Source: Comamonas composti DSM 21721
GTDB taxonomy: Bacteria > Pseudomonadota > Gammaproteobacteria > Burkholderiales > Burkholderiaceae_C
Assembly (NCBI RefSeq): GCF_000429845.1
Contig: NZ_AUCQ01000023.1
Span: 25,044-89,043 of the forward strand
Reading direction: 5' to 3'
Length of the DNA: 64,000 nt
Below, piece by piece: positions 25,689 through 35,967 of the stretch. Numbering within the stretch: the first letter of the stretch is position 1; every line of letters begins with the position of its first letter. The translations under genes and the position numbers were made by a program. The notes beneath the pieces are model-generated. The model was not told where the DNA came from and did no database searches. It saw only the letters and a list, made by a program, of their open reading frames with translations.

Positions 25689-26515
25689 GCCGGCAGCTCC
25701 AGCCAGCGTCGAGCCGCAGACTGCAAGGCTGCCAGCGAGCCCGTGGTCATCAAGTGCATCCGCCCCTGGGCCTTGCCCTCCCCCTCGGCGGCCAGGGCCT
25801 GGATTTGCAGCAGCACTCGCCGCGTCTGGCGCGCAACGGCAGCCCCGGTATCGATGAGCTGTATGTCCGGCCCCAGCAGGGCGCGCAAATGCTCTCGCAC
25901 GAACACATAGTGTGTACAACCCAGGACCAGGGCATCGATCTCCCCCGTCTTGTGCCCAAAATGGCCTAAAGCGCTTGTGTAGCGTGCGCAGAGCGCTCTT
26001 ATTTCAGTAGTCTCTGGAGACAAGGGCTCGGGCTCTTCCGTGCTTTGCTCTATGGCCTTGGCCAGGCCATCGCAGGCCTGCACATGAAACTGTCTGCCTC
26101 CGCCATGCATGGCCAGCAGCTTCGTAAAGCGCGCACTGCTGACCGTGCCGCGCGTTGCCATGACCCCTACATGACCCGTCTGGCTACTCAAGGCTGCGGG
26201 CTTGATCGCAGGCTCTACGCCTATCAAGGGCAGGTCGGGCATATGGGCGCGCAGCATTTCCACAGCCGCAGCGGTCGCCGTATTGCAGGCGATCACCAGC
26301 GCCTTGATGGCGTACTGCTCCCGCAGATAGTGGGCAATGGCACGAGTGCGCTGCTGCACGAAAACATCGCCGCGCGCATCACCGTAGGGAGCATTGCCAC
26401 TGTCGGCAAGATACACAAAGCTTTCATGCGGCAGCTCATGGCGCAGCGCCTGCAATACGCTAAGCCCGCCAATACCGCTATCAAAAACGCCAACCGGCGA
26501 TGTCGAAAAAATCAT
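25640..26515 (-). CDS. murI: Glutamate racemase
   Basis: A 291-residue enzyme that supplies D-glutamate for peptidoglycan. It opens VGVFDSGIGGLSVLQ, has the first catalytic cysteine in VIACNTATAAA and the second in ALVLGCTHYVF, so both bases of the two-base mechanism are present, in contrast to the racemase-like gene at 3634. The start at 26515 (MIFSTS) is used. The 5' end lies 66 bases from a MITE-like element, which may affect its promoter. Confidence 0.94.
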   Translation of the reverse strand: MIFSTSPVGVFDSGIGGLSVLQALRHELPHESFVYLADSGNAPYGDARGDVFVQQRTRAIAHYLREQYAIKALVIACNTATAAAVEMLRAHMPDLPLIGVEPAIKPAALSSQTGHVGVMATRGTVSSARFTKLLAMHGGGRQFHVQACDGLAKAIEQSTEEPEPLSPETTEIRALCARYTSALGHFGHKTGEIDALVLGCTHYVFVREHLRALLGPDIQLIDTGAAVARQTRRVLLQIQALAAEGEGKAQGRMHLMTTGSLAALQSAARRWLELPAQDCSAVVVPEPAVAA

Positions 26516-26581
26516 AAGAACCCACAGAGCACAAGCCAGACCCACAGTATGCGGCCAGCCTCAGAGCTGGCCACAGTTCTC

Positions 26582-26850
26582 AGAACGTGTTTACGATCTC
26601 CTCGGCGCCGCGCCAGTGTCTGTGCGGGATGGAATACAAGGCGCGATACCGCAGCAATAGCCGTGCTATTGCGAGGATTCGCAACGCTGTAGACCGCCCG
26701 CAAAGGCACTGGCCCAAAGGGTTGGAGCGAAATCGGGCGATTTCCTAGCGCTAAAGCTTGCTTGCACCCCGGTGCAAGCTGCGCCCCATCGCTTTGAACT
26801 CATCCCGATTGCGCTCCAACGCGGCAGCGTAGAGATCGTAAACACGTTCT
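26582..26850. mobile_element. MITE-like element with perfect 19-bp terminal inverted repeats
   Basis: The ends agaacgtgtttacgatctc (26582-26600) and its exact reverse complement (26832-26850) bound 269 bases with no transposase. An inner pair, ttggagcgaaatcggg and cccgattgcgctccaa, is inverted with one mismatch. A short perfect hairpin (gcaatagc-cgt-gctattgc) lies inside. The left 165 bases recur at 63485-63646. No clear target duplication was seen. It sits between murI and a membrane-protein gene whose stop codon uses the last base of the element. Confidence 0.85.
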
Positions 26851-27377
26851 CAACGCTGCCGCCCCGTGTTGAGCGGCAGCCCGCACTGCGCACAAAAGGC
26901 ATCGTCGCGGCCGACCTCATGACCTGCCGGGCACTGGCTTGGCTCCTGCAGATCGGGCTTGTGCATGACCGAGTAGAAGATGCAGAAAGCAGCACCATAA
27001 AACAGCATCCAGTGGCCCGAGGCCAGCCGGGCCTCCGAAAACCCGCCTGCGGGACTACCACCGGCCAACTGGAGCACGAAATTGAGCAAGGCATAGGCCA
27101 GCAGACCATAGGCAGCACCGCGCATCCAGGGCGGGCAGCCGGCCAGCACCTGACGCCAGGAAAGATTCATGCGCTCACTCCGGGTCGCCCGCCTGGCGAT
27201 CAGTACGGCCGGAAACCAGACCACGAACACGCCCATGGTCAAGGTGGACATGATGTTTTCCCTGAAAGGCTCCAGCACCAAAGGAAGGCCGACAAAAAGC
27301 GCCGCCAGATGCGCAAGAAAACTCGTCACCAGACCAGCGCCGGCGAGCAGCATCAAAACAAGCAGCAAGAGATTCAT
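26850..27377 (-). CDS. Membrane protein with C-terminal zinc-ribbon-like motif
   Basis: A 175-residue protein with about four hydrophobic segments (near residues 1-20, 25-60, 85-105 and 120-140) and a C-terminal CPAGHEV...FCAQCGLPL cysteine motif like a small zinc ribbon. No family recognised. The reading frame ends GRQR-stop, and the final base of the stop codon is the first base of the MITE-like element. The present C-terminus may therefore have been changed by the insertion. Confidence 0.65.
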   Translation of the reverse strand: MNLLLLVLMLLAGAGLVTSFLAHLAALFVGLPLVLEPFRENIMSTLTMGVFVVWFPAVLIARRATRSERMNLSWRQVLAGCPPWMRGAAYGLLAYALLNFVLQLAGGSPAGGFSEARLASGHWMLFYGAAFCIFYSVMHKPDLQEPSQCPAGHEVGRDDAFCAQCGLPLNTGRQR

Positions 27378-27422
27378 ATTCTTCTTCAGGGCAAGCCAAG
27401 GATCGCAAGTATCGACCTGAAA

Positions 27423-28001
27423 TCAGGCGGAATCTGCAGGCGCCGCCGAAACCCCGGCCACCCACTGGCTGCGGTTCAGGCGATACAGGCAATGCCGACG
27501 CAGCGCATGTCCATCAGGCAAGGCGGGATGATCGAAATCCTGCACCTCGCGCTCCATGCCCAGGCGCCGCATGACAGCCTGCGAGCGCAGATTGGACAAA
27601 GCCGTGAACGCAACCACAGACGGCAGCTGCAACACCTCGAACGCATAGGCCAAGGCGATGCGCGCGCCCTCGCTCGCCAGCCCCTGCCCCCAGAAAGGCC
27701 GGGCCAGGCGCCAGCCTATTTCCACACAGGGCTGAAAGGGCAAGGCATCCTCGGGCACATGCAGGCCTATGAAGCCCATGAACCGGCCGCTGGTCTTGTG
27801 CTCGGCCGCCCAGAAACCCCAGCCACGTGGCTCGATCAAGCCACGGATCTTGTCAGCCATGGCATGGCTTTGAGCACTCGACAGCACGGCAGGAAAATGC
27901 TCCATCACATGAGGGTCGGCATTGAGTTGCGCAAACGGTTCATAGTCCGCATCGCGCCATTGGCGCAAAACAACACGCGGCGAACAAAGCTCGACAGGCA
28001 T
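27423..28001 (-). CDS. GNAT-family N-acetyltransferase (RimJ/RimL-like)
   Basis: A 192-residue acetyltransferase of the RimL type. It starts MPVELCSPRVVLRQWRDADY, has GFIGLHVPE, GWRLARPFWGQGLASEGARIAL (acetyl-CoA binding), and ALSNLRSQAVMRRLGM. The start at 28001 fits family N-termini; an upstream start at 28073 is not used. The substrate is unknown. It lies 45 bases upstream of the zinc-ribbon membrane-protein gene and may share its transcript. Confidence 0.88.
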   Translation of the reverse strand: MPVELCSPRVVLRQWRDADYEPFAQLNADPHVMEHFPAVLSSAQSHAMADKIRGLIEPRGWGFWAAEHKTSGRFMGFIGLHVPEDALPFQPCVEIGWRLARPFWGQGLASEGARIALAYAFEVLQLPSVVAFTALSNLRSQAVMRRLGMEREVQDFDHPALPDGHALRRHCLYRLNRSQWVAGVSAAPADSA

Positions 28002-28276
28002 CAAAATCTCTCTGGATACGAAATCACGCAAGACTACAGCCAATCCCGATCTCCATTTGGGATGGCGCGGCATCTCTCTCCAAATCAGCGCCGCACAATG
28101 CGCTCTTCAGACCCCACCGCCCAAGGCGAGGGTGATGAAGTGCAAGGTGAAGAGACAAGGCGCGATTCCGACCCTGCCGGCAACCATGGATTTGCCGGGC
28201 CTTTGTCCTGTACCACGGCCTTTAAGACGAGGGCTCCACTTTCATAATGGGCTGCACCTTCCTATCCAGCCCCGCC

Positions 28277-28969
28277 ATGAGCCCTCATCCACCCATAGCC
28301 CACAACACGGAAGACGTGCTGCTCAGTCTGTGTAACTCGGTCTCCCACGTACTGACTCTGGCCACACAGTGCCAGATACGCTATTCGGGAATGGTTCAGC
28401 GCATCAACAAGACCAGCCTCAAGCCAGACATAGGCTGCTTCGTTCTTGTCGATGGCGGCTTCTCGGGCCTGGTCATCATCAACTTCTCGGCCGATGCGGC
28501 CATGGAGCTCTACCGCAGCTATATGTTGAGCATGGGCATGGGCGAGTCCGACCTCGCGAGCTCCTACACCTCGGATGATGTGAGCAACGTCATGGGCGAG
28601 CTCATGAACCAGGTCGTGGGCGACTTCACAAGCAAGGTGCAGCGCGAGCTGCAGACCTACATCACGCAAAGCCAGCCCAAGATGATCCGGCTCAACAAGC
28701 AGGTCAACCTCAGCGTGGACGCCAACCTGGACAGCCCCGAAGCCCGGCGCGTGACCTTCTACACCGGCAACCACAACATTTTTTACCTGGAGCTGGCCAT
28801 GGACCGCACGGAGTTCATCAAGGCCGTGGACTTCGTACCCCAGGACAGGCCCGATCCCGACGCCCTCATGGCCCAGGCACGCCCCGCAACACGCCCTGGG
28901 GCCCATGCCGCAAGCCATGGCAATGACAGCCCTGATACCGACGAGCTGCTCAAATCCCTGGGCATGTAG
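28277..28969 (+). CDS. CheX/CheC-like protein, DUF3334 family
   Basis: About 230 residues. The sequence around DIGCFVLVDGGFSGLVIINFS, SYTSDDVSNVMGELMNQVVGDF and MDRTEFI resembles the DUF3334 family, whose SDDVSNVMGELMNQ region recalls the E-x-x-N motif of CheC/CheX phosphatases. A role in signal transduction is possible but unproven. Starts at 28247 or 28277 are possible. It stands alone. Confidence 0.8.
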   Translation: MSPHPPIAHNTEDVLLSLCNSVSHVLTLATQCQIRYSGMVQRINKTSLKPDIGCFVLVDGGFSGLVIINFSADAAMELYRSYMLSMGMGESDLASSYTSDDVSNVMGELMNQVVGDFTSKVQRELQTYITQSQPKMIRLNKQVNLSVDANLDSPEARRVTFYTGNHNIFYLELAMDRTEFIKAVDFVPQDRPDPDALMAQARPATRPGAHAASHGNDSPDTDELLKSLGM

Positions 28970-29074
28970 GCCTCATCTACGACCTGCATTCCGAACACTG
29001 CCAGCGCCGGGGCCCAACCCTGCGGCCAGTGTTTTTTATCACCTTGGCGACCACGGAGATTTTTGGGTCACCCA

Positions 29075-29080
29075 TATAAT
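29075..29080 (+). promoter_or_regulatory. Possible -10 box of the marR-type gene
   Basis: TATAAT lies 36 bases before the ATG, in a short AT-rich patch. No good -35 was found at the usual spacing. Confidence 0.35.
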
Positions 29081-29115
29081 TTGAATGCCAACTATTTGAA
29101 GATCACATAAATTTC

Positions 29116-29652
29116 ATGCCTCAGCACGACAAGAAGCAGTCCTCCTCTGCGCAGGACTTGCAGCGCCACTTCATGTTCACGCTGGGGCAGGTCAACAAGC
29201 AGTGGCGGCGAACGCTTGATCAACTGCTGGCACCCATGGGGCTGAGCCAGGCACTGTGGATGCCGCTCATGCACCTGGCTCGCAGCCCTCAGGCCATGCG
29301 GCAAAAGGACCTGGCTCACTCCCTGGGCTTGGACAGTTCGTCCGTCGTGCGCCTGGTCGACGGCCTCGCCACCCAGGGCTGGATAGAGCGGGTGCACGAC
29401 AGCGACCGCCGCGTCAAAAAGCTGCAGCTCACGCCTGCAGGCCGGGCCCAGGCCGAGACCGTTCAGCAACTGGTACAGCAGACGCGCACCCAAGTGCTGG
29501 GCAGCATCCCGGCCGCTGAACTCGCGGCTTCATTTGCCATCATGGAGCGCCTGCTCCAGGCCATGGCCGACCTTTCTCCCGTGGATGAAGCACACGATTC
29601 TTCGCAACCGCGACCCCAGCGCTCCCTCAGACCGCACCCTCACACGAACTAG
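29116..29652 (+). CDS. MarR-family transcriptional regulator
   Basis: A 178-residue winged-helix regulator. The DNA-binding domain shows QKDLAHSLGLDSSSVVRLVDGLATQGWIERVHDSDRRVKKLQLT, typical of MarR. An extra C-terminal tail rich in proline and arginine follows. It sits 70 bases before a Bcr/CflA-type exporter on the same strand, so it probably regulates that efflux gene and itself. Confidence 0.9.
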   Translation: MPQHDKKQSSSAQDLQRHFMFTLGQVNKQWRRTLDQLLAPMGLSQALWMPLMHLARSPQAMRQKDLAHSLGLDSSSVVRLVDGLATQGWIERVHDSDRRVKKLQLTPAGRAQAETVQQLVQQTRTQVLGSIPAAELAASFAIMERLLQAMADLSPVDEAHDSSQPRPQRSLRPHPHTN

Positions 29653-29722
29653 CCCCCTCGCTCAGCCCCCGGTTGTCGACCTGCCTTCAGTCCGTGCCCC
29701 CCCAGCTCTCCCCCCGTTCTTC

Positions 29723-30919
29723 ATGCAAAGCACCCCCTCTCGCCGGATGCCGCTGTGGCTTCTGGTCATCGTCACCATTGTCGGCACCCTGGCCATGCAC
29801 ATGTTTCTGCCGGCCCTGCCCGATGCCGGCCTGGCTCTTTCGGCCAGCAGCGGCCAGATGCAGCTCACCATCACGATCTACATCCTGGGCCTGGGTCTGG
29901 GCCAGCTGATTTACGGCCCGCTGTCCGACAGCCTGGGCCGACGCCCGATGCTGCTCACAGGCCTGGGCCTATTCTCGCTGGCCAGCCTGGCCGCCGCTGC
30001 GGCGCCATCAGCCTCCTGGCTCATCGGCGCACGCCTGTTCCAGGCCCTGGGCGGCTGTGCAGGCCTGGCCCTGGGCCGTGCGATCGCACGTGATACGGCC
30101 ACGCCCGAGACCGCAGTCAGCAGCTTGGCCCTGCTCAACCTCATGATGATGCTGGGCCCCGGCATAGCACCGGCCCTGGGCTCGGCCATAGATCAGGCCT
30201 GGGGCTGGCGCGGCATTTTTGCGTGCCTGGCGGTGGCAGGGAGCATTACCGCAGCAAGCGTCTACAAGCTGCTGCCTGAAACAGGCCGCCCCACAGGCCG
30301 GCTTGACTGGCGCCTGGTACGCGACGACTACCGACGCCTGTTGTCCTCGCGGACATTCGTGGGCTTTGCCATTGGCGGCGGCTGTGCCACGACCTCGGTG
30401 TACGCCTTTCTTGCAGCCGCGCCCTTCATCTTCATAGACCAGTTGCACACCAGCAAACACGAGGTCGCCATCTATCTGGGCATTCTGATGGCCGGCATGG
30501 CTGCAGGCAATGCGCTGGCACGCCAGATGGTGCGCAGCATCGCGCTGGATAGGCTGATGCTCGGCGGCAATCTGCTGAGCCTGGTCGGGGCCATGGCCTT
30601 TCTGATCGCAGCCCTGCTGCACCAGCTCACACCTTATCTGGTCGTAGGCCTGATGCTCATGTTTGCCCTGGGCGCAGGCTTGGCCAGCCCCACGGCTTTG
30701 AGCCGCGCGCTGAGCGTACAACCCGATCTCACGGGATCGGCTGCCGGCGTCTATGGCTGCACGCAAATGGCTGTGGGCGGCCTGTGCACGCTGGGCGCCA
30801 GCTTTGGCAGCGATCCTGCACTGTCGGCAGCGCTGGTGCTGGCCCTGGCCTGCACCCTGGGCCAGTTGAGCTTCAGGGCTGCGCTACGCGCATCCGTACA
30901 TCCAGGGGTCTCGCACTGA
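29723..30919 (+). CDS. Bcr/CflA-family MFS drug exporter
   Basis: A 398-residue major facilitator with 12 hydrophobic segments. The loop 2-3 motif GPLSDSLGRRPML and the N-terminal MHMFLPALPDAG are typical of the Bcr/CflA group. The ATG at 29723 begins MQSTPSRRM; a frame extension into marR is rejected. Pairing with a MarR regulator suggests inducible efflux of an aromatic or antibiotic compound. The substrate is unknown. Confidence 0.9.
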   Translation: MQSTPSRRMPLWLLVIVTIVGTLAMHMFLPALPDAGLALSASSGQMQLTITIYILGLGLGQLIYGPLSDSLGRRPMLLTGLGLFSLASLAAAAAPSASWLIGARLFQALGGCAGLALGRAIARDTATPETAVSSLALLNLMMMLGPGIAPALGSAIDQAWGWRGIFACLAVAGSITAASVYKLLPETGRPTGRLDWRLVRDDYRRLLSSRTFVGFAIGGGCATTSVYAFLAAAPFIFIDQLHTSKHEVAIYLGILMAGMAAGNALARQMVRSIALDRLMLGGNLLSLVGAMAFLIAALLHQLTPYLVVGLMLMFALGAGLASPTALSRALSVQPDLTGSAAGVYGCTQMAVGGLCTLGASFGSDPALSAALVLALACTLGQLSFRAALRASVHPGVSH

Positions 30920-31108
30920 AAGCGTGAGCCCATCGACCATCACGATTCAACAATGCCGAGGACTGAAAGCAAACGCTGCTGCGCTCTATGGCCTTGTACC
31001 AGCACCAGTTGCCGCAGTCAGCGTTGCCAAGCAAAACACGCAGACGCGGCATCAGCCGCATCCAGACCTGCTCAATAAGCGACCATATGATCGCCGGGAA
31101 TGCGATGT

Positions 31109-32500
31109 CTACAGATTGCCCACCATCTGCTCGGGCACCACCCAGGCGTCGAACTGTTCCCCCGTCACATGGCCGCTGGCAATGGCCGCTTCGCGCAGGC
31201 TTGTGCCTTCCTTGTGCGCTTTTTTGGCGATGAAGGCCGCCTTGTCGTAGCCGATGTGGGTGTTGAGCGCGGTGACCAGCATCAGCGAGCGGCCGACCAG
31301 CTCGGCAATGCGTTCGCGGTTGGGCTCAATGCCCACGGCGCAATGGTCGTTAAAGCTCACCATGCCATCGGCCAGCAGGCGCACGCTCTGCAAAAAATTG
31401 TGCGCCACCAGCGGGCGGAACACATTCAGCTCGAAGTTGCCGGAGGCTCCGCCAAAGTTGATGGCCACATCGTTGCCAAACACCTGGGCGGCCAGCATGG
31501 TCACGGCCTCGCTCTGCGTGGGATTGACCTTGCCCGGCATGATCGACGAGCCCGGCTCGTTCTCGGGAATGGACAACTCACCCAGGCCGCTGCGCGGGCC
31601 GCTGGCCAGCCAGCGCACATCGTTGGCAATCTTCATCATGCTGGCGGCCACGGTCTTGAGCGCGCCATGGGCATGCACCAGCGCATCGCAGCTGGCCAGC
31701 GACTCGAATTTGTTGGGCGAGGTCACAAAGGGGTAGCCGGTGAGCTGTGACAGCTCGGCTGCCACGCCTTCGGCATAGCCCTTGGGCGCATTCAGCCCCG
31801 TGCCCACGGCCGTGCCGCCCAGGGCCAGTTCATACAGATGCGGCAGCGCGGCGCGCACATGGCGCTCGCCATGGGCCAGCTGGGCCACCCAGCCGGAGAT
31901 TTCCTGGCCCAGGGTTAACGGTGTGGCATCCTGCAAATGGGTACGGCCGATCTTGACGATATCGGCAAAGGCCTCGCTCTTGGCCTGCAACGTGGCGCGC
32001 AGCTTGGCCATGGCCGGCAACAGCTTTTGCTCCAGGGCCGTCACGGCGGCCACATGCATGGCCGTGGGGTAGACGTCGTTGCTGGACTGGCTTTTGTTCA
32101 CATCGTCATTCGGGTGCACCAGGCGGCCTTCGCCGCGCTCACCACCCAAGATTTCACTGGCACGGTTGGCCAGCACCTCGTTGACGTTCATATTCGTCTG
32201 CGTGCCCGAGCCGGTCTGCCAGACCACCAGCGGGAACTCATCCGGATGCTTGCCGGCAACCACCTCATCGGCGGCGGCATTGATGGCTTTGGACTTTTTT
32301 TCATCCAGCAGGCCCAACGCGTGGTTGACGCTGGCCGAGGCTTTTTTCACCTGGGCCAGCGCATGGATGATTTCACGCGGCTGCTGCTCGCCGCTGATGT
32401 CGAAGTTCTGCAGCGAGCGCTGCGTCTGCGCGCCCCACAGCTTGTCTGCGGGCACGGCGATGGGGCCGAAAGTGTCTTTTTCCTGGCGGGTGGCGGTCAT
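31109..32500 (-). CDS. fumC: Class II fumarate hydratase FumC
   Basis: A 463-residue, iron-independent fumarase of the TCA cycle. The signature [15 protein letters not shown] is intact; other family blocks are [25 protein letters not shown] and [16 protein letters not shown]. It is divergent from an iron-sulfur class I fumarase gene 267 bases away. In many bacteria the stable class II enzyme serves under oxidative or iron-limited conditions. Confidence 0.97.
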   Translation of the reverse strand: MTATRQEKDTFGPIAVPADKLWGAQTQRSLQNFDISGEQQPREIIHALAQVKKASASVNHALGLLDEKKSKAINAAADEVVAGKHPDEFPLVVWQTGSGTQTNMNVNEVLANRASEILGGERGEGRLVHPNDDVNKSQSSNDVYPTAMHVAAVTALEQKLLPAMAKLRATLQAKSEAFADIVKIGRTHLQDATPLTLGQEISGWVAQLAHGERHVRAALPHLYELALGGTAVGTGLNAPKGYAEGVAAELSQLTGYPFVTSPNKFESLASCDALVHAHGALKTVAASMMKIANDVRWLASGPRSGLGELSIPENEPGSSIMPGKVNPTQSEAVTMLAAQVFGNDVAINFGGASGNFELNVFRPLVAHNFLQSVRLLADGMVSFNDHCAVGIEPNRERIAELVGRSLMLVTALNTHIGYDKAAFIAKKAHKEGTSLREAAIASGHVTGEQFDAWVVPEQMVGNL

Positions 32501-32767
32501 GAATCAAGGCTCCTGAACAAAGAAGCGGCACTGCTGGCTACGCAAAGGCCTGGCTGCCTGGCCGCGAACAAGTTCAGCATGGTAATGCCTTGAACAAGAA
32601 CTCTTCTCACTTGAGACGCAAACGCCTTCACAAAGTGATGCCGCCGGTGGCTGCCTGTCCAGCCATACCCCTCGACTCTTCTACAAGACTGGCCTGTCTT
32701 GCTGCGCCCGCAGGCGCTCAGAGCCGATAATCGGCCCACCCTGTTTTCCCAATAAAGAAGCTTCACG

Positions 32768-34321
32768 ATGACCACTCCCATTCGTCAGCAGGACCTGATC
32801 GATTCGATCGCGGGCGCCCTGCAGTACATCAGCTACTACCATCCCGCCGACTACATACAGCACCTGACCCGCGCCTATGAGCGCGAGCAAAGCCTGGCGG
32901 CCAAGGACGCCATGGCCCAGATCCTGACCAACTCCAAGATGGCGGCCACGGGCCACCGCCCCATCTGCCAGGACACGGGCATCGTCAACGTCTTCCTCAA
33001 GGTGGGCATGGACGTGAAGTGGGAAGGCTTTACCGGCAGCCTTGAGGACGCCATCAACGAAGGCGTGCGCCGTGGCTACAACCACCCCGACAACACGCTG
33101 CGTGCCTCGGTCGTGGCCGATCCGCACTTTGCGCGCAAGAACACCCGGGACAACACGCCGGCCGTGATCTTCACGCAGATCGTGCCCGGCAACACCGTGG
33201 ACATCACGGTCGCGGCCAAGGGCGGCGGCAGCGAGAACAAATCCAAGATGATCATGATGAACCCCAGCGATTCGCTGGTGGACTGGGTGCTCAAGACCGT
33301 GCCCACCATGGGCGCGGGCTGGTGCCCTCCCGGCATGCTGGGCATCGGCATTGGCGGCACGGCGGAAAAAGCCGTGTTGCTGGCCAAGGAAAGCCTCATG
33401 GAAGACCTCGACATGTACGAGCTGCAGGCCAAGAGCTCACGCGGCGAAAAGCTCGACCAGATTGAGGAGCTGCGTCTTGAGCTCTACGAAAAAGTCAACG
33501 CCCTGGGCATCGGCGCCCAGGGCCTGGGCGGCCTGGCCACGGTGCTGGACATCAAGATCAAGATGTACCCCACGCATGCAGCCAGCAAGCCCGTGGCCAT
33601 GATTCCCAACTGCGCCGCCACGCGCCACGCCCACTTCGTGATGGACGGCTCGGGCCCCGTCTACCTGGATGCACCCAGCCTGGACCTGTGGCCCAAAATC
33701 GACTGGGAGCCCGATTACAACAAAAGCAAGAAGGTCGATCTCAACACCCTGACCAAGCAAGAGGTCGCGAGCTGGAAGCCCGGTGACACCCTGCTGCTCA
33801 ACGGCAAGATGCTCACCGGCCGCGATGCGGCCCACAAGCGCATCCAGGACATGCTGGCCAAGGGCGGGAAGCTGCCCGTGGACTTCACCAACCGCGTGAT
33901 CTACTACGTGGGCCCGGTGGACCCCGTGGGTGACGAGGCCGTGGGCCCCGCAGGCCCGACCACGGCCACGCGCATGGACAAGTTCACCGACATGATGCTC
34001 GAGCAGACCGGCCTGATCGCCATGATCGGCAAGGCCGAACGCGGCCCCGTGGCCATAGAGAGCATCAAGAACCACAAGAGCGCCTACCTCATGGCCGTAG
34101 GCGGCGCCGCCTACCTGGTCTCCAAGGCCATCAAGAACGCCAAGGTCGTGGGCTTCGAGGACCTGGGCATGGAAGCCATCTACGAGTTCGACGTGGTCGA
34201 CATGCCCGTCACCGTGGCCGTGGATGCAGGCGGCACCAGCGCCCACATCACGGGCCCGGCCGAATGGCAAAAGCGCATTGCCAGCGGCGAGTTCAAGGGC
34301 ATCGAGCTGGCCTCGGCCTGA
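32768..34321 (+). CDS. fumA: Class I iron-sulfur fumarate hydratase
   Basis: A 517-residue fumarase that carries a 4Fe-4S cluster. The three likely ligand cysteines are Cys67 (RPICQDTG), Cys186 (GWCPPGM) and Cys282 (PNCAATRH). The N-terminal alpha and C-terminal beta domains are fused, as in FumA/FumB; the beta part has GPTTATRMDKFTDMML. It converts fumarate to malate and is sensitive to oxygen. It is divergent from fumC, giving the cell two unlike fumarases from one intergenic region. Confidence 0.95.
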   Translation: MTTPIRQQDLIDSIAGALQYISYYHPADYIQHLTRAYEREQSLAAKDAMAQILTNSKMAATGHRPICQDTGIVNVFLKVGMDVKWEGFTGSLEDAINEGVRRGYNHPDNTLRASVVADPHFARKNTRDNTPAVIFTQIVPGNTVDITVAAKGGGSENKSKMIMMNPSDSLVDWVLKTVPTMGAGWCPPGMLGIGIGGTAEKAVLLAKESLMEDLDMYELQAKSSRGEKLDQIEELRLELYEKVNALGIGAQGLGGLATVLDIKIKMYPTHAASKPVAMIPNCAATRHAHFVMDGSGPVYLDAPSLDLWPKIDWEPDYNKSKKVDLNTLTKQEVASWKPGDTLLLNGKMLTGRDAAHKRIQDMLAKGGKLPVDFTNRVIYYVGPVDPVGDEAVGPAGPTTATRMDKFTDMMLEQTGLIAMIGKAERGPVAIESIKNHKSAYLMAVGGAAYLVSKAIKNAKVVGFEDLGMEAIYEFDVVDMPVTVAVDAGGTSAHITGPAEWQKRIASGEFKGIELASA

Positions 34322-34428
34322 GGGCGTGAACACGCTCTGAGTGGCCGCAGCCCAGTGCGCCAGCCTTTCGGGCCCACGCGCTGGGCCCGGCCCGCGCAAG
34401 GGCTTGAGGTCTGGGCGAGAATGCCTGC

Positions 34429-35967
34429 ATGGACTTGCAGACTGCCCCCCTCGCACCGCCAGCCTTTGCCCAGCGCCAGAGCTTTCATGCCCTGGGCCCG
34501 GGCTTTCATACCGAGCTCAACCCCAGCCCCGTGCCCGAGCCCCACTGGCTCGCCCGCAGCGACGACGTTGCCGACCTGCTCGGCTTTGATGCCGCATGGA
34601 TGGCCGGCGACGAAGCCCTGCAGGTGTTTGCGGGCAATGCGCTGCTGCCCGGCAGCCGGCCGCTGGCCAGCGTCTACAGCGGCCATCAGTTCGGCGTCTG
34701 GGCCGGACAGCTGGGCGACGGGCGGGCCATCCTGCTCGGCGAGACCGACAACGGGCTTGAAGTACAGCTCAAGGGCGCAGGGCGCACGCCCTACTCACGC
34801 ATGGGAGACGGTCGCGCCGTGCTGCGCTCATCGATCCGCGAATTTCTTTGCAGCGAAGCCATGCATGCGCTGGGCATTCCCAGCACGCGGGCACTGGCCC
34901 TGGTGGGCTCGCCCCTGCCGGTACGCCGCGAGCAGATAGAGACGGCAGCGGTCGTCACGCGCGTCGCGCCCAGCTTCATCCGCTTCGGGCATTTCGAGCA
35001 TTTCGCGGCGCGCGACATGCAGTCCGAGCTCAAGGCCCTGGCCGACCAGGTGATCGACCAGCACTACCCCGAGTGCCGCAGCGCCAGCAGCCTTCAAGCC
35101 AATGCCTACGCCAACTTCCTGCAGGCCGTGAGCGAGCGCACGGCACGCCTGCTCGCCCAGTGGCAGGCCCAGGGCTTTTGCCACGGGGTCATGAACACCG
35201 ACAACATGAGCATTCTGGGCCTGACCATAGACTACGGCCCGTTCCAGTTCCTAGACAGCTTCGATCCCGGCCATGTCTGCAATCACAGCGACAGCCAGGG
35301 CCGCTACGCGTTCAACCGCCAGCCCCAGGTGGCCTACTGGAACCTGTTCTGCCTGGGCCAGGCCTTGCTGCCACTGATAGGCGACGAGGAGCTCACGCTG
35401 GCCGCGCTGGAGTCGTACAAGCAGGTCTTCCCGCAGGCCTATGCCGCTCAGATGCTGGCCAAGCTGGGCCTGCCCGAGGATGCGCCCGGCACCTCGGTGG
35501 ACGAAGGCAGATTTGCGCACCTGGTCAACCCCTTGCTGCAACTGCTCTCGGACAACCGCGTCGACTACAGCATCTTCTTCACGCGGCTGACCCAGGCCGT
35601 TCAAGACCTGGCCCGCAACCAGGCGCAGAATCCGCAGGTCCCGCAGCAGGCCGACTTCGAGCCCCTGCGCGACATCATTCTCGACCGCGCGGGTTTCGAT
35701 GCCTGGGCGCTCCTTTATTCAGAGCAGCTTGCGCTTTTCACACCTGCGTCAGCGGCCAGTTTGATGCAAAAATCCAATCCTCGCTTCCTGCTGCGCAACC
35801 ATCTTGCGGAAACGGTGATACGCGCAACGCAGGAAGGCGACTTCGGCCCGCTGACTCAGTTGCAGGCCGTGCTGCAAACCCCTTTCGACGCCCATCCCGA
35901 GCACGCGGACTGGGCCGACTTCCCGCCCGACTGGGCCTCCTCCCTAGAGATCAGCTGTTCATCATGA
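34429..35967 (+). CDS. selO: Protein adenylyltransferase SelO (YdiU)
   Basis: A 512-residue pseudokinase-fold enzyme that AMPylates proteins linked to redox balance. Conserved regions include [49 protein letters not shown], and [25 protein letters not shown], with the metal-binding and ATP residues of the family. The usual bacterial SelO ends near here; this form has no selenocysteine. Its stop overlaps the msrB start by four bases, tying it to methionine repair. Confidence 0.94.
   Translation: MDLQTAPLAPPAFAQRQSFHALGPGFHTELNPSPVPEPHWLARSDDVADLLGFDAAWMAGDEALQVFAGNALLPGSRPLASVYSGHQFGVWAGQLGDGRAILLGETDNGLEVQLKGAGRTPYSRMGDGRAVLRSSIREFLCSEAMHALGIPSTRALALVGSPLPVRREQIETAAVVTRVAPSFIRFGHFEHFAARDMQSELKALADQVIDQHYPECRSASSLQANAYANFLQAVSERTARLLAQWQAQGFCHGVMNTDNMSILGLTIDYGPFQFLDSFDPGHVCNHSDSQGRYAFNRQPQVAYWNLFCLGQALLPLIGDEELTLAALESYKQVFPQAYAAQMLAKLGLPEDAPGTSVDEGRFAHLVNPLLQLLSDNRVDYSIFFTRLTQAVQDLARNQAQNPQVPQQADFEPLRDIILDRAGFDAWALLYSEQLALFTPASAASLMQKSNPRFLLRNHLAETVIRATQEGDFGPLTQLQAVLQTPFDAHPEHADWADFPPDWASSLEISCSS

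Noticed and set aside
26512..26709. Short conserved peptide frame shared by the two MITE copies
   Set aside because: Similarity reflects the DNA repeat; the frame has no plausible start signal and is interrupted differently in each copy.
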